A stretch of 43,512 nt of DNA, taken from Thermoplasmata archaeon. GTDB taxonomy: Archaea; Thermoplasmatota; Thermoplasmata; Thermoplasmatales; Thermoplasmataceae. The stretch lies in contig JAJZIN010000004.1 of the NCBI GenBank assembly GCA_021810575.1, positions 1 through 43,512 on the forward strand. The letters run 5' to 3'. Each line of letters opens with the position of its first letter. Positions within the stretch are counted from its first letter, which is position 1. The position numbers and the translations under genes are program-made. Shown here piece after piece: positions 7,173 through 15,988 of this stretch. A model generated the notes under the pieces. That model was given only the letters and a program-made list of their open reading frames with translations, did not search any database and was not told the DNA's origin.

Positions 7173-8714
7173 ATGGTTGATTTGGAGAGGATTAAGAAGG
7201 ATACTTTTGAAAAGCTTGGTCTGTCTGATAGTAATTCGGGTGTGTTTTATGGGAAATGGGAAAAATTTTCTGAAAAGGATGCCATCACTGTAAAGAGCCC
7301 AATAAATGGAGCGCTACTGGGAAAGGTTTCAGTTGCCAATCCTGATACTTACGACAAAACAGTTTCATCATTGCGAAAGGCATTTTCAGAGTGGAGCGAC
7401 GTTCCGGGACCCAAAAGAGGTCTCCTCATTAAGAAAATCTCAGACGCACTCTCCGAGAAAAAGGAACTTCTGGGAAGGATTGTTTCACTGGAAGTTGGAA
7501 AAACCAACGTTGAGGGACAGGGTGAAATCCAGGAAATGATAGACGTTGGATACTATGCAACAGGACTGGGCAGGCAGATATATGGAAATACCATAGCCAG
7601 CGAAAGACCAGAGCATGTACTTTATGAGAAGTTCCTTCCACTTGGTGTTGTAGGAGTCATAACAGCATTCAACTTCCCATCTGCAGTATGGTCATGGAAC
7701 TCATTTTTAGCTGCAACTGTAGGAGACACTGTCTTATGGAAACCATCATCAAAGGCTGCCCTGACTTCGGTTGCTGTAATGAATGTAATAGGAAAAGTTC
7801 TGGAAAAAGAGAACTACCCAAATATATTTGGTCTTGTAAATGGCAGAGGATCAAGCATAGGTGAGTTGCTGTCAAAGGATGAGAGGATTCCACTCGTTTC
7901 CTTTACAGGTTCTGTTAAAACAGGAAGGCATATCTCATCAGTTGTTTCAGGCAGATTCGGCAGGACAATACTTGAACTTGGAGGGAACAACTGCGCAATA
8001 GTCAGCGAGAAGGCAGACATGGATATTGCACTGAAAGGTGTTGGATTCGGGGCACTTGCCACAGCGGGCCAGAGATGTACAAGCACAAGAAGGGCCGTTG
8101 TCAGCGAGAAGATATACGAGGACTTCAAGAAGAGGCTTATTGAGGCTTACAGGAAAGCCAGAATTGGTAATCCACTTGAGAATGGAGTGCTTGTAGGACC
8201 CCTGATAGATGAGGATGCTGTGATGAATTATGAGAAGGCTATAGTGAAGGCGGTTGAACAGGGAGGAAAGGTCCTGACAGGAGGAAAGAGACATAAAGGT
8301 GAGAGCAACGGCTATTATGTGGAACCAACAATCATAGAAGCCAAGAAGGGCATGGAAATCACGAAAGAGGAAACCTTTGCACCTATCCTCTATCTCTTCA
8401 AGTATTCCAATCTGAAAGAAGCCATTGAAATTCACAATGGTGTTCCTCAGGGACTCTCATCGGCAATGTTCACAACAGATCTGAGGGAGGAGGAAATTTT
8501 CCTCTCATCAAAGGGGTCTGACTGCGGTATAGCAAACATTAATACAAGCACTGCAGGTGCTGAAATTGGTGGTGCATTTGGTGGCGAGAAAGATACAGGT
8601 GGAGGAAGAGAATCAGGCAGTGATGCATGGAAGGCATATACGAGAAGAATCACCATAACGAAGAATTATGGTAATGAGTTGCCACTTTCTCAGGGAGTCA
8701 CTTTTGACCTCTGA
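7173..8714 (+). CDS. ALDH7-type aldehyde dehydrogenase (aminoadipate semialdehyde dehydrogenase-like)
   Basis: A 513-residue NAD(P)-dependent aldehyde dehydrogenase, full length for the family. The catalytic Cys302 lies in GQRCTSTRR, the general base Glu268 in LELGGNN, Asn167 in AFNFP, and the coenzyme-binding Lys190 in WKPS, with FTGS at 244-247. The C-terminal segment (EIGGAFGGEKDTGGGRESGS at ~450-475, then the LPLSQGVTF ending) is the signature of the antiquitin/ALDH7 subgroup, which oxidises alpha-aminoadipate semialdehyde in lysine catabolism. The true substrate in this archaeon is uncertain. It stands alone, with its own upstream AT-rich promoter region and strong T-tracts downstream. 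Confidence 0.9.
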   Translation: MVDLERIKKDTFEKLGLSDSNSGVFYGKWEKFSEKDAITVKSPINGALLGKVSVANPDTYDKTVSSLRKAFSEWSDVPGPKRGLLIKKISDALSEKKELLGRIVSLEVGKTNVEGQGEIQEMIDVGYYATGLGRQIYGNTIASERPEHVLYEKFLPLGVVGVITAFNFPSAVWSWNSFLAATVGDTVLWKPSSKAALTSVAVMNVIGKVLEKENYPNIFGLVNGRGSSIGELLSKDERIPLVSFTGSVKTGRHISSVVSGRFGRTILELGGNNCAIVSEKADMDIALKGVGFGALATAGQRCTSTRRAVVSEKIYEDFKKRLIEAYRKARIGNPLENGVLVGPLIDEDAVMNYEKAIVKAVEQGGKVLTGGKRHKGESNGYYVEPTIIEAKKGMEITKEETFAPILYLFKYSNLKEAIEIHNGVPQGLSSAMFTTDLREEEIFLSSKGSDCGIANINTSTAGAEIGGAFGGEKDTGGGRESGSDAWKAYTRRITITKNYGNELPLSQGVTFDL

Positions 8715-8724
8715 TTAAACAGGA

Positions 8725-8758
8725 TTTTTTTACTGCAAATCTTTTTTTTTCTTTTTTT
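8725..8758 (+). terminator. Double T-tract terminator after the ALDH gene
   Basis: T7 at 8725-8731, then T9 and T7 runs separated by one C at 8742-8758. This is a strong archaeal-type oligo-T terminator region 10-45 nt after the stop. Confidence 0.55.
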
Positions 8759-8941
8759 CCTAATTTATTAATCGAGTTATAACATGAACTGTTGCACATA
8801 AACTTCAATATAAATTTGATAGTGTGTAATATATTACCTTTTTGTGAAATTTATATAATTTGTCATATTATAATATAAAAACCCATGAATTATTCATTTT
8901 CCCAATGAAAATTTTATCATATAAAAAAATTACCGAAACCA

Positions 8942-8949
8942 CTTAAATA
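8942..8949 (+). promoter_or_regulatory. TATA box of the APC permease gene
   Basis: CTTAAATA lies 25-32 nt before ATG 8974, the distance expected if transcription starts at or just before the start codon (leaderless mRNA). Confidence 0.5.
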
Positions 8950-8973
8950 ATATGAACCATTAATGAAGGTATT

Positions 8974-10449
8974 ATGTTCGAAAAGACCTCCAGAGATTCA
9001 GGTGGCACTAAGAACGAATTGAAAAAGGGATCTGTTGGTACATGGCAGGGAGCATTTTACTCGCTCGCCCAGGTAGGGCCAGCGGCGGATATTGCCATAC
9101 TCCTGATAGGTACTTTCAGGGATGTTGGTTTCAGGTCAGTAACAGCAGTACTGGTTGCATGGCTGATATATGGGTTGTGGATGATCACACCGTATGAATT
9201 CTCAAAGTTGAGATCCAACGCTGGTGGGTATTATGCTTATGCGGCTGCATCAACAAAGAGTGGTTTTTATGGTCCTGCAACGGCATTTTCATGGCTGTAT
9301 GAGAACCTAACTTCCTCAGCATTCGCAGTTCTTGGAATATCATCATTCCTGTTTCTGCTATCATCTGAGATATCATCGCTGAAATATCTCTGGGTGGTGT
9401 TTGCCATAGGGATGATTGTTTACGTAACAGTAATTCCATATCTTGGAATTAGACCTTCCGTTCAGTATACATTCATAACTGGTTTTGCAGAGGTTATGTT
9501 CCTTTTCATTGCATCAATCATAATAATCATAGAGGTTGGACCAGGGAACTCTTTCGTACCATTTACATTACCTTTCAGCATAGTACCGGTATTTTTCCTA
9601 TCCATGATTTTCTCCATAAGTGATTTTACAGGAATCGGTATTTCTACGACAATATCGGAGGAAATAGAGGAGCCAAAGAAGAAGATAAAGAATTCTCTTC
9701 TTCTCTCATACCTGTTTTCAGGACTTGCACTGATTCCTGCAACATATGCACTGACCGTGGGATGGGGGATATCCGGCATTAAAGGATTCGCAGGGGCCAA
9801 TGATCCTGGCCTGATTGTCTTCGAAAGGTATCTGGGACCAATTGGCGGGATACTTCTTGTAATATTTACAATAAACAGTTATCTCTCCAATGGTGTTGCA
9901 AAGACCAACGCTGTCAGCAGGGTATGGTTTTCTGCCAGCAGGGACAAGATCATATTCCCGAAATCATTCTCTGAGGTACATAAGAAATACAAGAGCCCGC
10001 ACAAGGCAATAAGAGCATATATGATCCTTATGCTTGTTATCAACCTTCTCTTTGGTTTCCTTTTCGGTCCAAAGACGGGAGCACTCATATTGCTGACAGG
10101 TTCAGGAATAGGAATAATTTTCACCCATATCTATGCAAACATTAGCCTGACATTATATACAAGAACACAGAAAGTTTTCAAGTGGCTGGTACATGGACTG
10201 ATTCCAATCGCTTCCTCAATCATAGCCGGTGTTGTTATCTTTTACACCGTTCAACAGGATATCCTCGCGCAGATAGTATCACCATCCTTTGATAACTTTG
10301 CCTATGCAACTTCTGCTGTAGTCGGAGTGATCTGGTCATTTGTGTTTGCAATCGTAATTTCATTCTACTATGTTAGGAAAAAGCCAAAAATTGCAACTGC
10401 AGCTGGAACATACGATGCAGATCACATAAAAATTACATGGGATAAGTGA
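8974..10449 (+). CDS. APC-superfamily amino acid/amine permease
   Basis: A 491-residue integral membrane protein with about 12 hydrophobic helices. It has the APC hallmarks of an N-terminal unwound segment (residues ~25-45, AFYSLAQVGPAADIA), a Gly-rich GGYYAYAAAS loop near 85, and the family loop EEIEEPKKKIKNS (about 228-240) between helices 6 and 7. It probably imports an amino acid or amide/amine by proton symport. The next gene, convergent and 49 bp away, is an acetamidase/formamidase, so uptake of an amide or nitrogen source is plausible but not shown. Substrate unknown. Confidence 0.88.
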   Translation: MFEKTSRDSGGTKNELKKGSVGTWQGAFYSLAQVGPAADIAILLIGTFRDVGFRSVTAVLVAWLIYGLWMITPYEFSKLRSNAGGYYAYAAASTKSGFYGPATAFSWLYENLTSSAFAVLGISSFLFLLSSEISSLKYLWVVFAIGMIVYVTVIPYLGIRPSVQYTFITGFAEVMFLFIASIIIIIEVGPGNSFVPFTLPFSIVPVFFLSMIFSISDFTGIGISTTISEEIEEPKKKIKNSLLLSYLFSGLALIPATYALTVGWGISGIKGFAGANDPGLIVFERYLGPIGGILLVIFTINSYLSNGVAKTNAVSRVWFSASRDKIIFPKSFSEVHKKYKSPHKAIRAYMILMLVINLLFGFLFGPKTGALILLTGSGIGIIFTHIYANISLTLYTRTQKVFKWLVHGLIPIASSIIAGVVIFYTVQQDILAQIVSPSFDNFAYATSAVVGVIWSFVFAIVISFYYVRKKPKIATAAGTYDADHIKITWDK

Positions 10450-10498
10450 TCCCATAAATCCATAATTTTACCAATAATATTTTGAATTCCTTAATTTT

Positions 10499-11422
10499 TC
10501 ATATCATGTTCAGTAAATATGAAGGCAGTTCCATTGATACAACAAAGTTTGGTTCATCCACTATTTCACTTATGTGCAGATTGCCTGCGACGCTGCATAG
10601 TATGTAAGCTTCCTCTTCTGTTAGACCCTTTTCGCTGAGGATGCTTATCATGGATAGTGCTGCTTCCGTTGAACATTTATAAAGATCCGGACCTATACCT
10701 GTTGAAATTATAACTTCTCCCTCTTCTTTCTTTCTGCTAATGATTACTGGCGATCTGATCTTCCTTTTCCTTTCTATTTTAACTTCTGCTACAATTCTTG
10801 CTCCTGTCTCGACTGCAGTTCCACAGATCTCTCCATCCCCCTGGGAACCATGTGGATCTGAGAATGATAGCAATCCCCCTTCAACAGAGACTGGAAGAGT
10901 GATCCTTGAACCCTCCGAAACAAATCTATTGTCCATGTTTCCACCAAAATACTGAGGTGGGATCATTCCATACTCTCCTTCTGCAGGAGCTGTACCTATG
11001 ACTCCAAGAAATGGACTGGCCTTTATTCTTATTCCTTTCAATAAGTCTCCTTCTGAGAATATCTCTCCTTTGCCGATGTTCCAGAATAAGAGTGTTTCCC
11101 TGTACCTATTCTTGAGCAAGCCAAAATCATTCATTATTCCTGTCCATCCCCAGCTATCGGTTTCCATTTTCTTTATGGTAACTTCAATGCTATCTCCGGG
11201 ATTTGCACCTTCTACATATATGGGACCAACTGCCCCATCAAAGAGTGATGAATCTATTGATCTCATCTGCGAAAGATTGGAATTCCTGCTTATCTGCATT
11301 GTTGACGAATCTGGAATAATCACTTCGAATTCCTCCCCTTCCTTCACATGGAATACAGGACTGTTATTCCTACTCCATTTAAAGTGTAGATTTCTTAAAT
11401 CTCTTCCATTCAGTTGGTTCAT
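10499..11422 (-). CDS. Acetamidase/formamidase family protein
   Basis: A protein of the FmdA/AmdA family, which hydrolyses short amides to ammonia and a carboxylate. Family features are LHFKWSRNNSPVFHVKEGE at the N-terminus, GPIYVEGANPGDSIEVTI, the short-motif region GVIGTAPAEGEYGMIPPQYFGGNMD and the metal/active-site loop FSDPHGSQGDGEICGTAVE. The frame is open to an ATG at 11461, but the ATG at 11420-11422 fits better. It lies ~25 nt after the AT-rich CATTATTTATTC and its N-terminus matches the usual family start. The longer form would be 320 aa, this one 307 aa. It converges with the permease gene, which may supply substrate. Confidence 0.85.
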   Translation of the reverse strand: MNQLNGRDLRNLHFKWSRNNSPVFHVKEGEEFEVIIPDSSTMQISRNSNLSQMRSIDSSLFDGAVGPIYVEGANPGDSIEVTIKKMETDSWGWTGIMNDFGLLKNRYRETLLFWNIGKGEIFSEGDLLKGIRIKASPFLGVIGTAPAEGEYGMIPPQYFGGNMDNRFVSEGSRITLPVSVEGGLLSFSDPHGSQGDGEICGTAVETGARIVAEVKIERKRKIRSPVIISRKKEEGEVIISTGIGPDLYKCSTEAALSMISILSEKGLTEEEAYILCSVAGNLHISEIVDEPNFVVSMELPSYLLNMI

Positions 11423-11604
11423 ACCGGTAGTATTCCATCTATGAATAAATAATGTGCCCATTATTTATTAGGATTTTTCCATGATTTCTCTAGGACGAAT
11501 ATGATGAATATTCCAGTTACTGATAGTGCAAATTTCCCCATGAAAAATAGTTATTGGATAGGATTGGAAATAATTAATAGTTAACCAGTAATGGGTTGAT
11601 GTAA

Positions 11605-12546
11605 ATGAAAATTAGTGAGATTCATAGCAGATTAAACAGGAGATGCATAATAGCAATTAGGCAGCATAAAGGAATTTTTAGCGTACTTTCAAGGTTGGAA
11701 AAGGTCACACCTGTATTCATTTTCAACGAAGGAAATGTTACATACATCAGACTATTCTTCCTCAAGAACGAGATATCAAACTCAGCAATTTCTCCCATTC
11801 TTTCCAGGAAGGATCTGGTGGAGAACAGGTCATTTTATTCCATAACAGAGAGTGTGGAGAATGATGAACAAACCAGTATTATCACAAGGCTTCTGGAAGC
11901 CCCTTCAGTGGCCTTGAATAACACATACCTGCTAAGGGATGAATTGTTTATTGACTTCAGATTTCACGAGGATAAGCTTCACGAGATTAACGATATTTTG
12001 GCCGAAGTCATGGGTAAACTGAAGGATTTCAGGATAGTTTCAATGACACATTCTCTCAGCCTCAGGAGGAGGATGGATGAAATAAGGCAGCAGACACCTC
12101 TCTCATTGGTAAAATATACACTCAGGACACCTGAAGACAATACAATACTCAAATATATGAAATCCATAGATCCTGAATCAGTGGCAGAAATTCAGGGAAG
12201 CATCCTGTCTGATAAGGGAGTGAAGGTTTTATTGTATACGACCAGGCCCATAAAACATCCTGGCGTTAAGGTTGTTTCTGAAGAAGATCTCGTTTATGAG
12301 GCTTTTGTAAAGGAAAAAACACTTGAGGACGGTATGAAACTTGGTAATAACGCTGGGATACCAAGGCTTGCATTCTTCTTGACTGTGGAAAATGGAATTC
12401 CATGTGATACCACCTTTGTGCCTGCAGCAGAAGCCGACGAATATATATCAATTATGATGAGTTCACTTATGTCAGATCACGAAACGCACCCACTACTCCA
12501 ATTCTTCTCTTCACTTGATGATGAGGAGGTATGGAGCTGGGTATAA
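11605..12546 (+). CDS. Uncharacterised protein, distant relative of the gene at 25921-26808
   Basis: A 313-residue soluble protein with no membrane segments and no family I recognise. The central stretch (about 93-150, LLEAPSVALNNTYLLRDELF, then a DFRF segment and FRIVSM) matches in pattern the unknown protein at 25921-26808 (EILEIPSIMAGINYVMGGRH, then SFTF and FRVWKL). The two are probably paralogues of a lineage-specific family. A basic patch SLRRRMDEIRQQ (about 151-162) could contact nucleic acid, but no helix-turn-helix is obvious. It diverges from the amidase gene and could control it, though there is no direct sign. A T8 tract follows the stop. Confidence 0.75.
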   Translation: MKISEIHSRLNRRCIIAIRQHKGIFSVLSRLEKVTPVFIFNEGNVTYIRLFFLKNEISNSAISPILSRKDLVENRSFYSITESVENDEQTSIITRLLEAPSVALNNTYLLRDELFIDFRFHEDKLHEINDILAEVMGKLKDFRIVSMTHSLSLRRRMDEIRQQTPLSLVKYTLRTPEDNTILKYMKSIDPESVAEIQGSILSDKGVKVLLYTTRPIKHPGVKVVSEEDLVYEAFVKEKTLEDGMKLGNNAGIPRLAFFLTVENGIPCDTTFVPAAEADEYISIMMSSLMSDHETHPLLQFFSSLDDEEVWSWV

Positions 12547-12550
12547 ATCC

Positions 12551-12558
12551 TTTTTTTT
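12551..12558 (+). terminator. T8 terminator
   Basis: Run of eight T residues starting 4 nt after the preceding stop codon. Confidence 0.45.
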
Positions 12559-12644
12559 ACATATTAATATAAGAATCTCCTTATCTAAAAGAATACAATG
12601 ATTTAATTTGATTAAAATATACAGCCTAAGTAAAAGGGTTATCC

Positions 12645-13847
12645 TTGTTGGAACAGAACAGGCTCTCGGGAACCATCTATGCTTCAAGACTTGTATATGC
12701 CATTAACTGGTTCACAATAGCCCCTGCGCTGATTTTCATCCAGAAACAGCTAAATGTTTCATCCATAGAGCTCGGGCTCATAGCCTCAGCCTTTTTTATT
12801 GGGTTGATGCCGTTTCAACTACTGAGTGGCATTATCTCCATAAAAACATCACCAAGATTCCTATCAATTACAGGTTTGATTTTGATTGGGTCTTTTTCGA
12901 TCATAACTGGGTTGTCCCAGTCCTTTACGGAGATATTTATATCGAGGCTAGTCCTTGGGATAGGGAGTGCCTTATTTTCCTCACCAGCCCTTTCCCTCCT
13001 ATCCAGTGATGACAGGAATCTTGCTTCAAGAAGGGTTGGGAATTACAATGCCATATTCAGTATTGGTTCAGGTGTCAGTATAATTATCTGGGCGGTTCTT
13101 GATCCATTTATAGGGTGGAGATTTTCAATGTATTTCACAGGAATCTTATCCCTATTATGTGCTTTTTTTATTGTTGTCAATATTAAACCCCAACACATAA
13201 AAAAAGAATCAATTGCTAATAAAACTGAACTTAAAAGAATTCTACAAAGCAGTAAAAGATGGATGCTTGGATTTTCAGCTGCAATTGCGCCCCTGTCTGA
13301 AACTATTATTGGACAGTTTTTTGTGTATTATTCTGAAAAAACAAACCTATTCTCTTCTCTGGAATCAGGGATCATAATATCTCTCTATTTCATCGTTGGG
13401 CTCCTAGGAGGTGTAATCTATGGTAGATTTTATAACAGAACAACTCATAAAAATTCACTGTATATGTTGACCCTTACTGCATGTTCTATCCTATTTATCA
13501 CAATATCATTTTCCAGAAACTTATATGTTCTTATTGTAGTATTATGGGTAATTGGTGCACTTACAGCTGCTATCCTATCAATGCTTTATTTCATAGTGAT
13601 GCAGCTTGAGCCTAGTTCTAACTACCTTCCATTCTCCCTTGGTTTCAATAACTTCATGCAGAAAGTGATATCCATATCCTCACCCATAGTTTTCATATTT
13701 ATTGCTGTCAGGGTAGATTATTCCATGGCATGGCTAATACTCGGAGTTTCTGGACTGTTTCTGGCATTTCTCTACCCTGGGTTGTATTCAAATATATGGG
13801 AAGGCGATGCAGGACATTCTAGTAATAGATTTCTGACGAAACCATGA
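12645..13847 (+). CDS. MFS transporter
   Basis: A 400-residue membrane protein with about 12 predicted helices in two six-helix halves separated by a charged loop (about 186-206, QHIKKESIANKTELKRILQS). The RLVLGIGSALFSSPALSLLSS segment (about 100-120) fits MFS helix 4 and its conserved neighbourhood. The start is TTG (12645 or 12648); no ATG precedes the first helix. A TATA-like ATTAAAATA lies 27-36 nt upstream. The substrate cannot be assigned; it is most like sugar-phosphate/drug-type MFS proteins. It is the last intact core gene before the 13.9-16.1 kb decayed island. Confidence 0.85.
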   Translation: MLEQNRLSGTIYASRLVYAINWFTIAPALIFIQKQLNVSSIELGLIASAFFIGLMPFQLLSGIISIKTSPRFLSITGLILIGSFSIITGLSQSFTEIFISRLVLGIGSALFSSPALSLLSSDDRNLASRRVGNYNAIFSIGSGVSIIIWAVLDPFIGWRFSMYFTGILSLLCAFFIVVNIKPQHIKKESIANKTELKRILQSSKRWMLGFSAAIAPLSETIIGQFFVYYSEKTNLFSSLESGIIISLYFIVGLLGGVIYGRFYNRTTHKNSLYMLTLTACSILFITISFSRNLYVLIVVLWVIGALTAAILSMLYFIVMQLEPSSNYLPFSLGFNNFMQKVISISSPIVFIFIAVRVDYSMAWLILGVSGLFLAFLYPGLYSNIWEGDAGHSSNRFLTKP

Positions 13848-14021
13848 AACTGTTTGTGTATAATCATCCACCGTTCTTAAAAATTGCATAGAAGAAATTC
13901 CCATATTCGTGATTCTTTTGACTTATCAATAAAAAACCTTGTTGGTCAATATTTCTAGTCATATAGGTTAATATCAACCTGATTTGCAAATAGAGTTATT
14001 ATTCCCCTATAACTTAAACAT

Positions 14022-14300
14022 GTGCTGGGAGATTGTTGTCTTCTAAGCATCCTTGCAACATTAAAATTATCTTTCATACTAGCATCTAATAACATAATAG
14101 ATATACTTGGTCTAGCTGAACTAAAGGCAGGAGGAGTGCGGATAACTACTGCAGTTTTAAGTGAATGAATTGCAATAACTTTTGATTCAAGTGAAAAAGT
14201 AAAAAAGAACAGCGACTTTATAAGTTATATGTATACCAACAAAAAGAGGGTAAATCTTCAATTAGTGGTTGGTTATACAATGAACATAAGCGGGCCTTAG
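14022..14300 (+). pseudogene. Possible decayed small exported protein
   Basis: In the 620-bp gap after the MFS gene, one frame from GTG 14022 runs 92 codons to TAG 14298 with a single TGA at 14166-14168. It starts with a hydrophobic signal-like segment (CCLLSILATLKLSFILAS), then ILGLAELKAGG, then a polar part. No homology is recognised. It could be chance in AT-rich DNA. The rest of 13848-14466 shows nothing I can support. Confidence 0.2.
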
Positions 14301-14466
14301 GTTTGCTCAACTTCATTGTCCTTATTTAATTCATTTGTTTACATTTGTCATATTTATTTTTGATCTCATCCATTTAAATATTATGATAAAACACAAACTT
14401 GACCGTTAAAGGATTTATCTTTCCATAATATTGAGTTTTCATTATGTCCTTGGATAATATAGATTT

Positions 14467-14868
14467 CTACTCCCCAGTGAATACACTTTCCTCTTGAACA
14501 AAACATATTTTGTTTCCAAATGGATCCTTAATGTAGAACGATATCTCCCCCCATGGTCTCTTGGCTATCTCGTCTAATATTTCCGCTCCAGATTTTTTTG
14601 TCCTTACATACATAGCACTAAGGTCTTTTACAGAGAAGTATATATTATCCGGGTTGGGTGGGAGATCAAAGTCGTCTCCGTCCATTCTTGGATCAAAACA
14701 GGCAAGTATCGTCCCCCTGCAGTAAAAATAATGTCTCCCTGAAGATATACGTCTCCCTTCCTGATTTAATAAGTTTGAATAAAATTTCTGCGCTTTGTCT
14801 ATGTCCTTTACTGGAAGAATTACCCTGTATAGTCTTGGAGTTGAAATGTCAGTGTTATCGTCTGTCAT
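14467..14868 (-). CDS. VOC-superfamily protein (glyoxalase/dioxygenase fold)
   Basis: A short metalloenzyme-fold protein with two beta-alpha-beta-beta-beta units. The first is YRVILPVKDIDKAQKFYSNL...HYFYCRGTILACFDP and the second NIYFSVKDLSAMYVRTKKSG...GEISFYIKDPFGNKICFVQE. Such proteins include glyoxalases, dioxygenases and antibiotic-binding proteins, so the substrate is open. The frame extends to an ATG at 14919, but the ATG at 14866-14868 (133 aa) is preferred. An ATATAAAA box lies ~27 nt upstream of it on the minus strand, and the longer N-terminus would overlap that box. It is an isolated gene in a decayed island. Confidence 0.82.
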   Translation of the reverse strand: MTDDNTDISTPRLYRVILPVKDIDKAQKFYSNLLNQEGRRISSGRHYFYCRGTILACFDPRMDGDDFDLPPNPDNIYFSVKDLSAMYVRTKKSGAEILDEIAKRPWGEISFYIKDPFGNKICFVQEESVFTGE

Positions 14869-14989
14869 GTAATGGTATTGTTTATCATTATTTAGTTTTA
14901 TATTTCTATTGCGCGACAACCTATATGTGCTTGAGATCTGAAAATTTCATTGATAAACAGCTAATGCTTCGCATCTTTGTGCGTCCGTA

Positions 14990-15175
14990 ATACAGAATGT
15001 ATTTATTTATTACTCAATTTAAAACGATTTAAGGCTCATCACGAAATCTCGTGATATATTAACATTAGCGATTAGATCAACCCTAATAATTGAGAATGTG
15101 TTCAGTATCAACATCTGCTTCGCAAGTTCTTACGGTTTCGTGTTATAAAGTCCTGTATATCTATTGTTCGGGTAG
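14990..15175 (+). pseudogene. Remnant of copy 3 of the Cys-rich extracellular gene
   Basis: Only the very end is recognisable. Bases 15149-15175 encode SPVYLLFG plus TAG and differ at one base from 1901-1927 of copy 2. A TAA immediately upstream interrupts the frame. A 15-base match to 2623-2637 occurs at 15021-15035, so an internal deletion may have joined N- and C-terminal ends. A 7-bp hairpin (15038-15055, ATCACGA-AATC-TCGTGAT) lies between. The secreted partner is clearly dead here; the exact left boundary is a guess. Confidence 0.55.
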
Positions 15176-15300
15176 TTCGGGGATAGAAATTATTTCAATA
15201 ATTAGATATGACACCTTAATTACAGAGAAGTTCCTTACTTCTAAGTATACGACAAAATGTTTAATACGTAAAAATATTACTATAATATGTGGTGGTATGC

Positions 15301-15597
15301 GTGAGCAATGAATATAATCCACTTCAAGAGCGATATAAACAGCTCGATAAGAGAAGAACTCTATTTGGATTTACAAATGGTCAAATAGCGAAAATTTTAA
15401 GCATAATAATACAGATGTATGTACTTATCTACCTTACCTCGCAAATTCCACCTGCAAGATTTTTCTTTGCCCTCGAATTGCTATTCTCCTTCGCTGGTAT
15501 TATATTCCTTATTTCAAAAATTATCCAGTCAGAAAAGGAAATCAAGAAGTTTACGGGTCATTACTATCTATTTCCACCTCAGGAGATTTATGAATGA
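15301..15597 (+). CDS. Small membrane protein with GHY/PP tail (copy 3)
   Basis: A 98-residue protein with a basic N-terminus, two hydrophobic segments (about 31-50 and 53-72) and the same C-terminal tail as copy 2 (SEKEIKKFTGHYYLFPPQEI-YE). The open frame reaches GTG 15289, but GTG-AGC at 15301 aligns with the GTG-AGT start of copy 2 and gives the same length. It remains intact although its secreted partner upstream has been reduced to a stub. Its N-terminal half differs greatly from copy 2 while its last ~69 bases are nearly identical. Function unknown. Confidence 0.65.
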   Translation: MSNEYNPLQERYKQLDKRRTLFGFTNGQIAKILSIIIQMYVLIYLTSQIPPARFFFALELLFSFAGIIFLISKIIQSEKEIKKFTGHYYLFPPQEIYE

Positions 15598-15787
15598 AAC
15601 ATTTTAGTAAATTATAATGTCAATGAAATTACAGAATCTCAATATCTTGACCAAGAAGGATCATCTTGAAACTAACAATTTTAGCGTTCCCCCATGTAAA
15701 GTTTGGCTAACCACAAAAAATAAAGACTTTTGTTAGAAAGCAAAGAGAATTTTTTGATATGATAATATATAAATTTGTATGTGATAG

Positions 15788-15931
15788 AAAGTCCAGATGT
15801 ACATAGGACATAAGGATATCTCCATTACACATGAATACACGTATCTTATGACGCAGGACGTCCAGATAGCGATACATAACCTTCACTCAAGGGAGAGGAA
15901 ACTCCTTTTTTTCAGAAAATTTATGAGGTAG
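15788..15931 (+). pseudogene. C-terminal fragment of a tyrosine recombinase (integrase remnant)
   Basis: An in-frame stop at 15785 is followed by codons reading VQMYIGHKDISITHEYTYLM, then about 27 more residues before TAG 15929. GHKDISITHEYTYL matches the C-terminal catalytic box of XerC/D-type integrases (LGHxxxxTTxxYxH): the conserved GH and the nucleophile-region Tyr are present. All upstream domains are missing. It ends 57 bp from the 3' end of tRNA-Trp. This is best explained as the scar of an element that once integrated at that tRNA. Confidence 0.7.
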
Positions 15932-15988
15932 AAATATGCGCGGTCTAAAAAAGAAAAACAGTACAGATACCAGGGTATTCGTCAGTGA

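Noticed and set aside
7947..8435. 162-codon antisense ORF inside the aldehyde dehydrogenase gene
   Set aside because: Shadow of a strongly supported gene; no independent motif or promoter.
10998..11444. 148-codon antisense ORF over the amidase
   Set aside because: Antisense to a conserved enzyme; hydrophobic look is a by-product of the opposite strand's codons.
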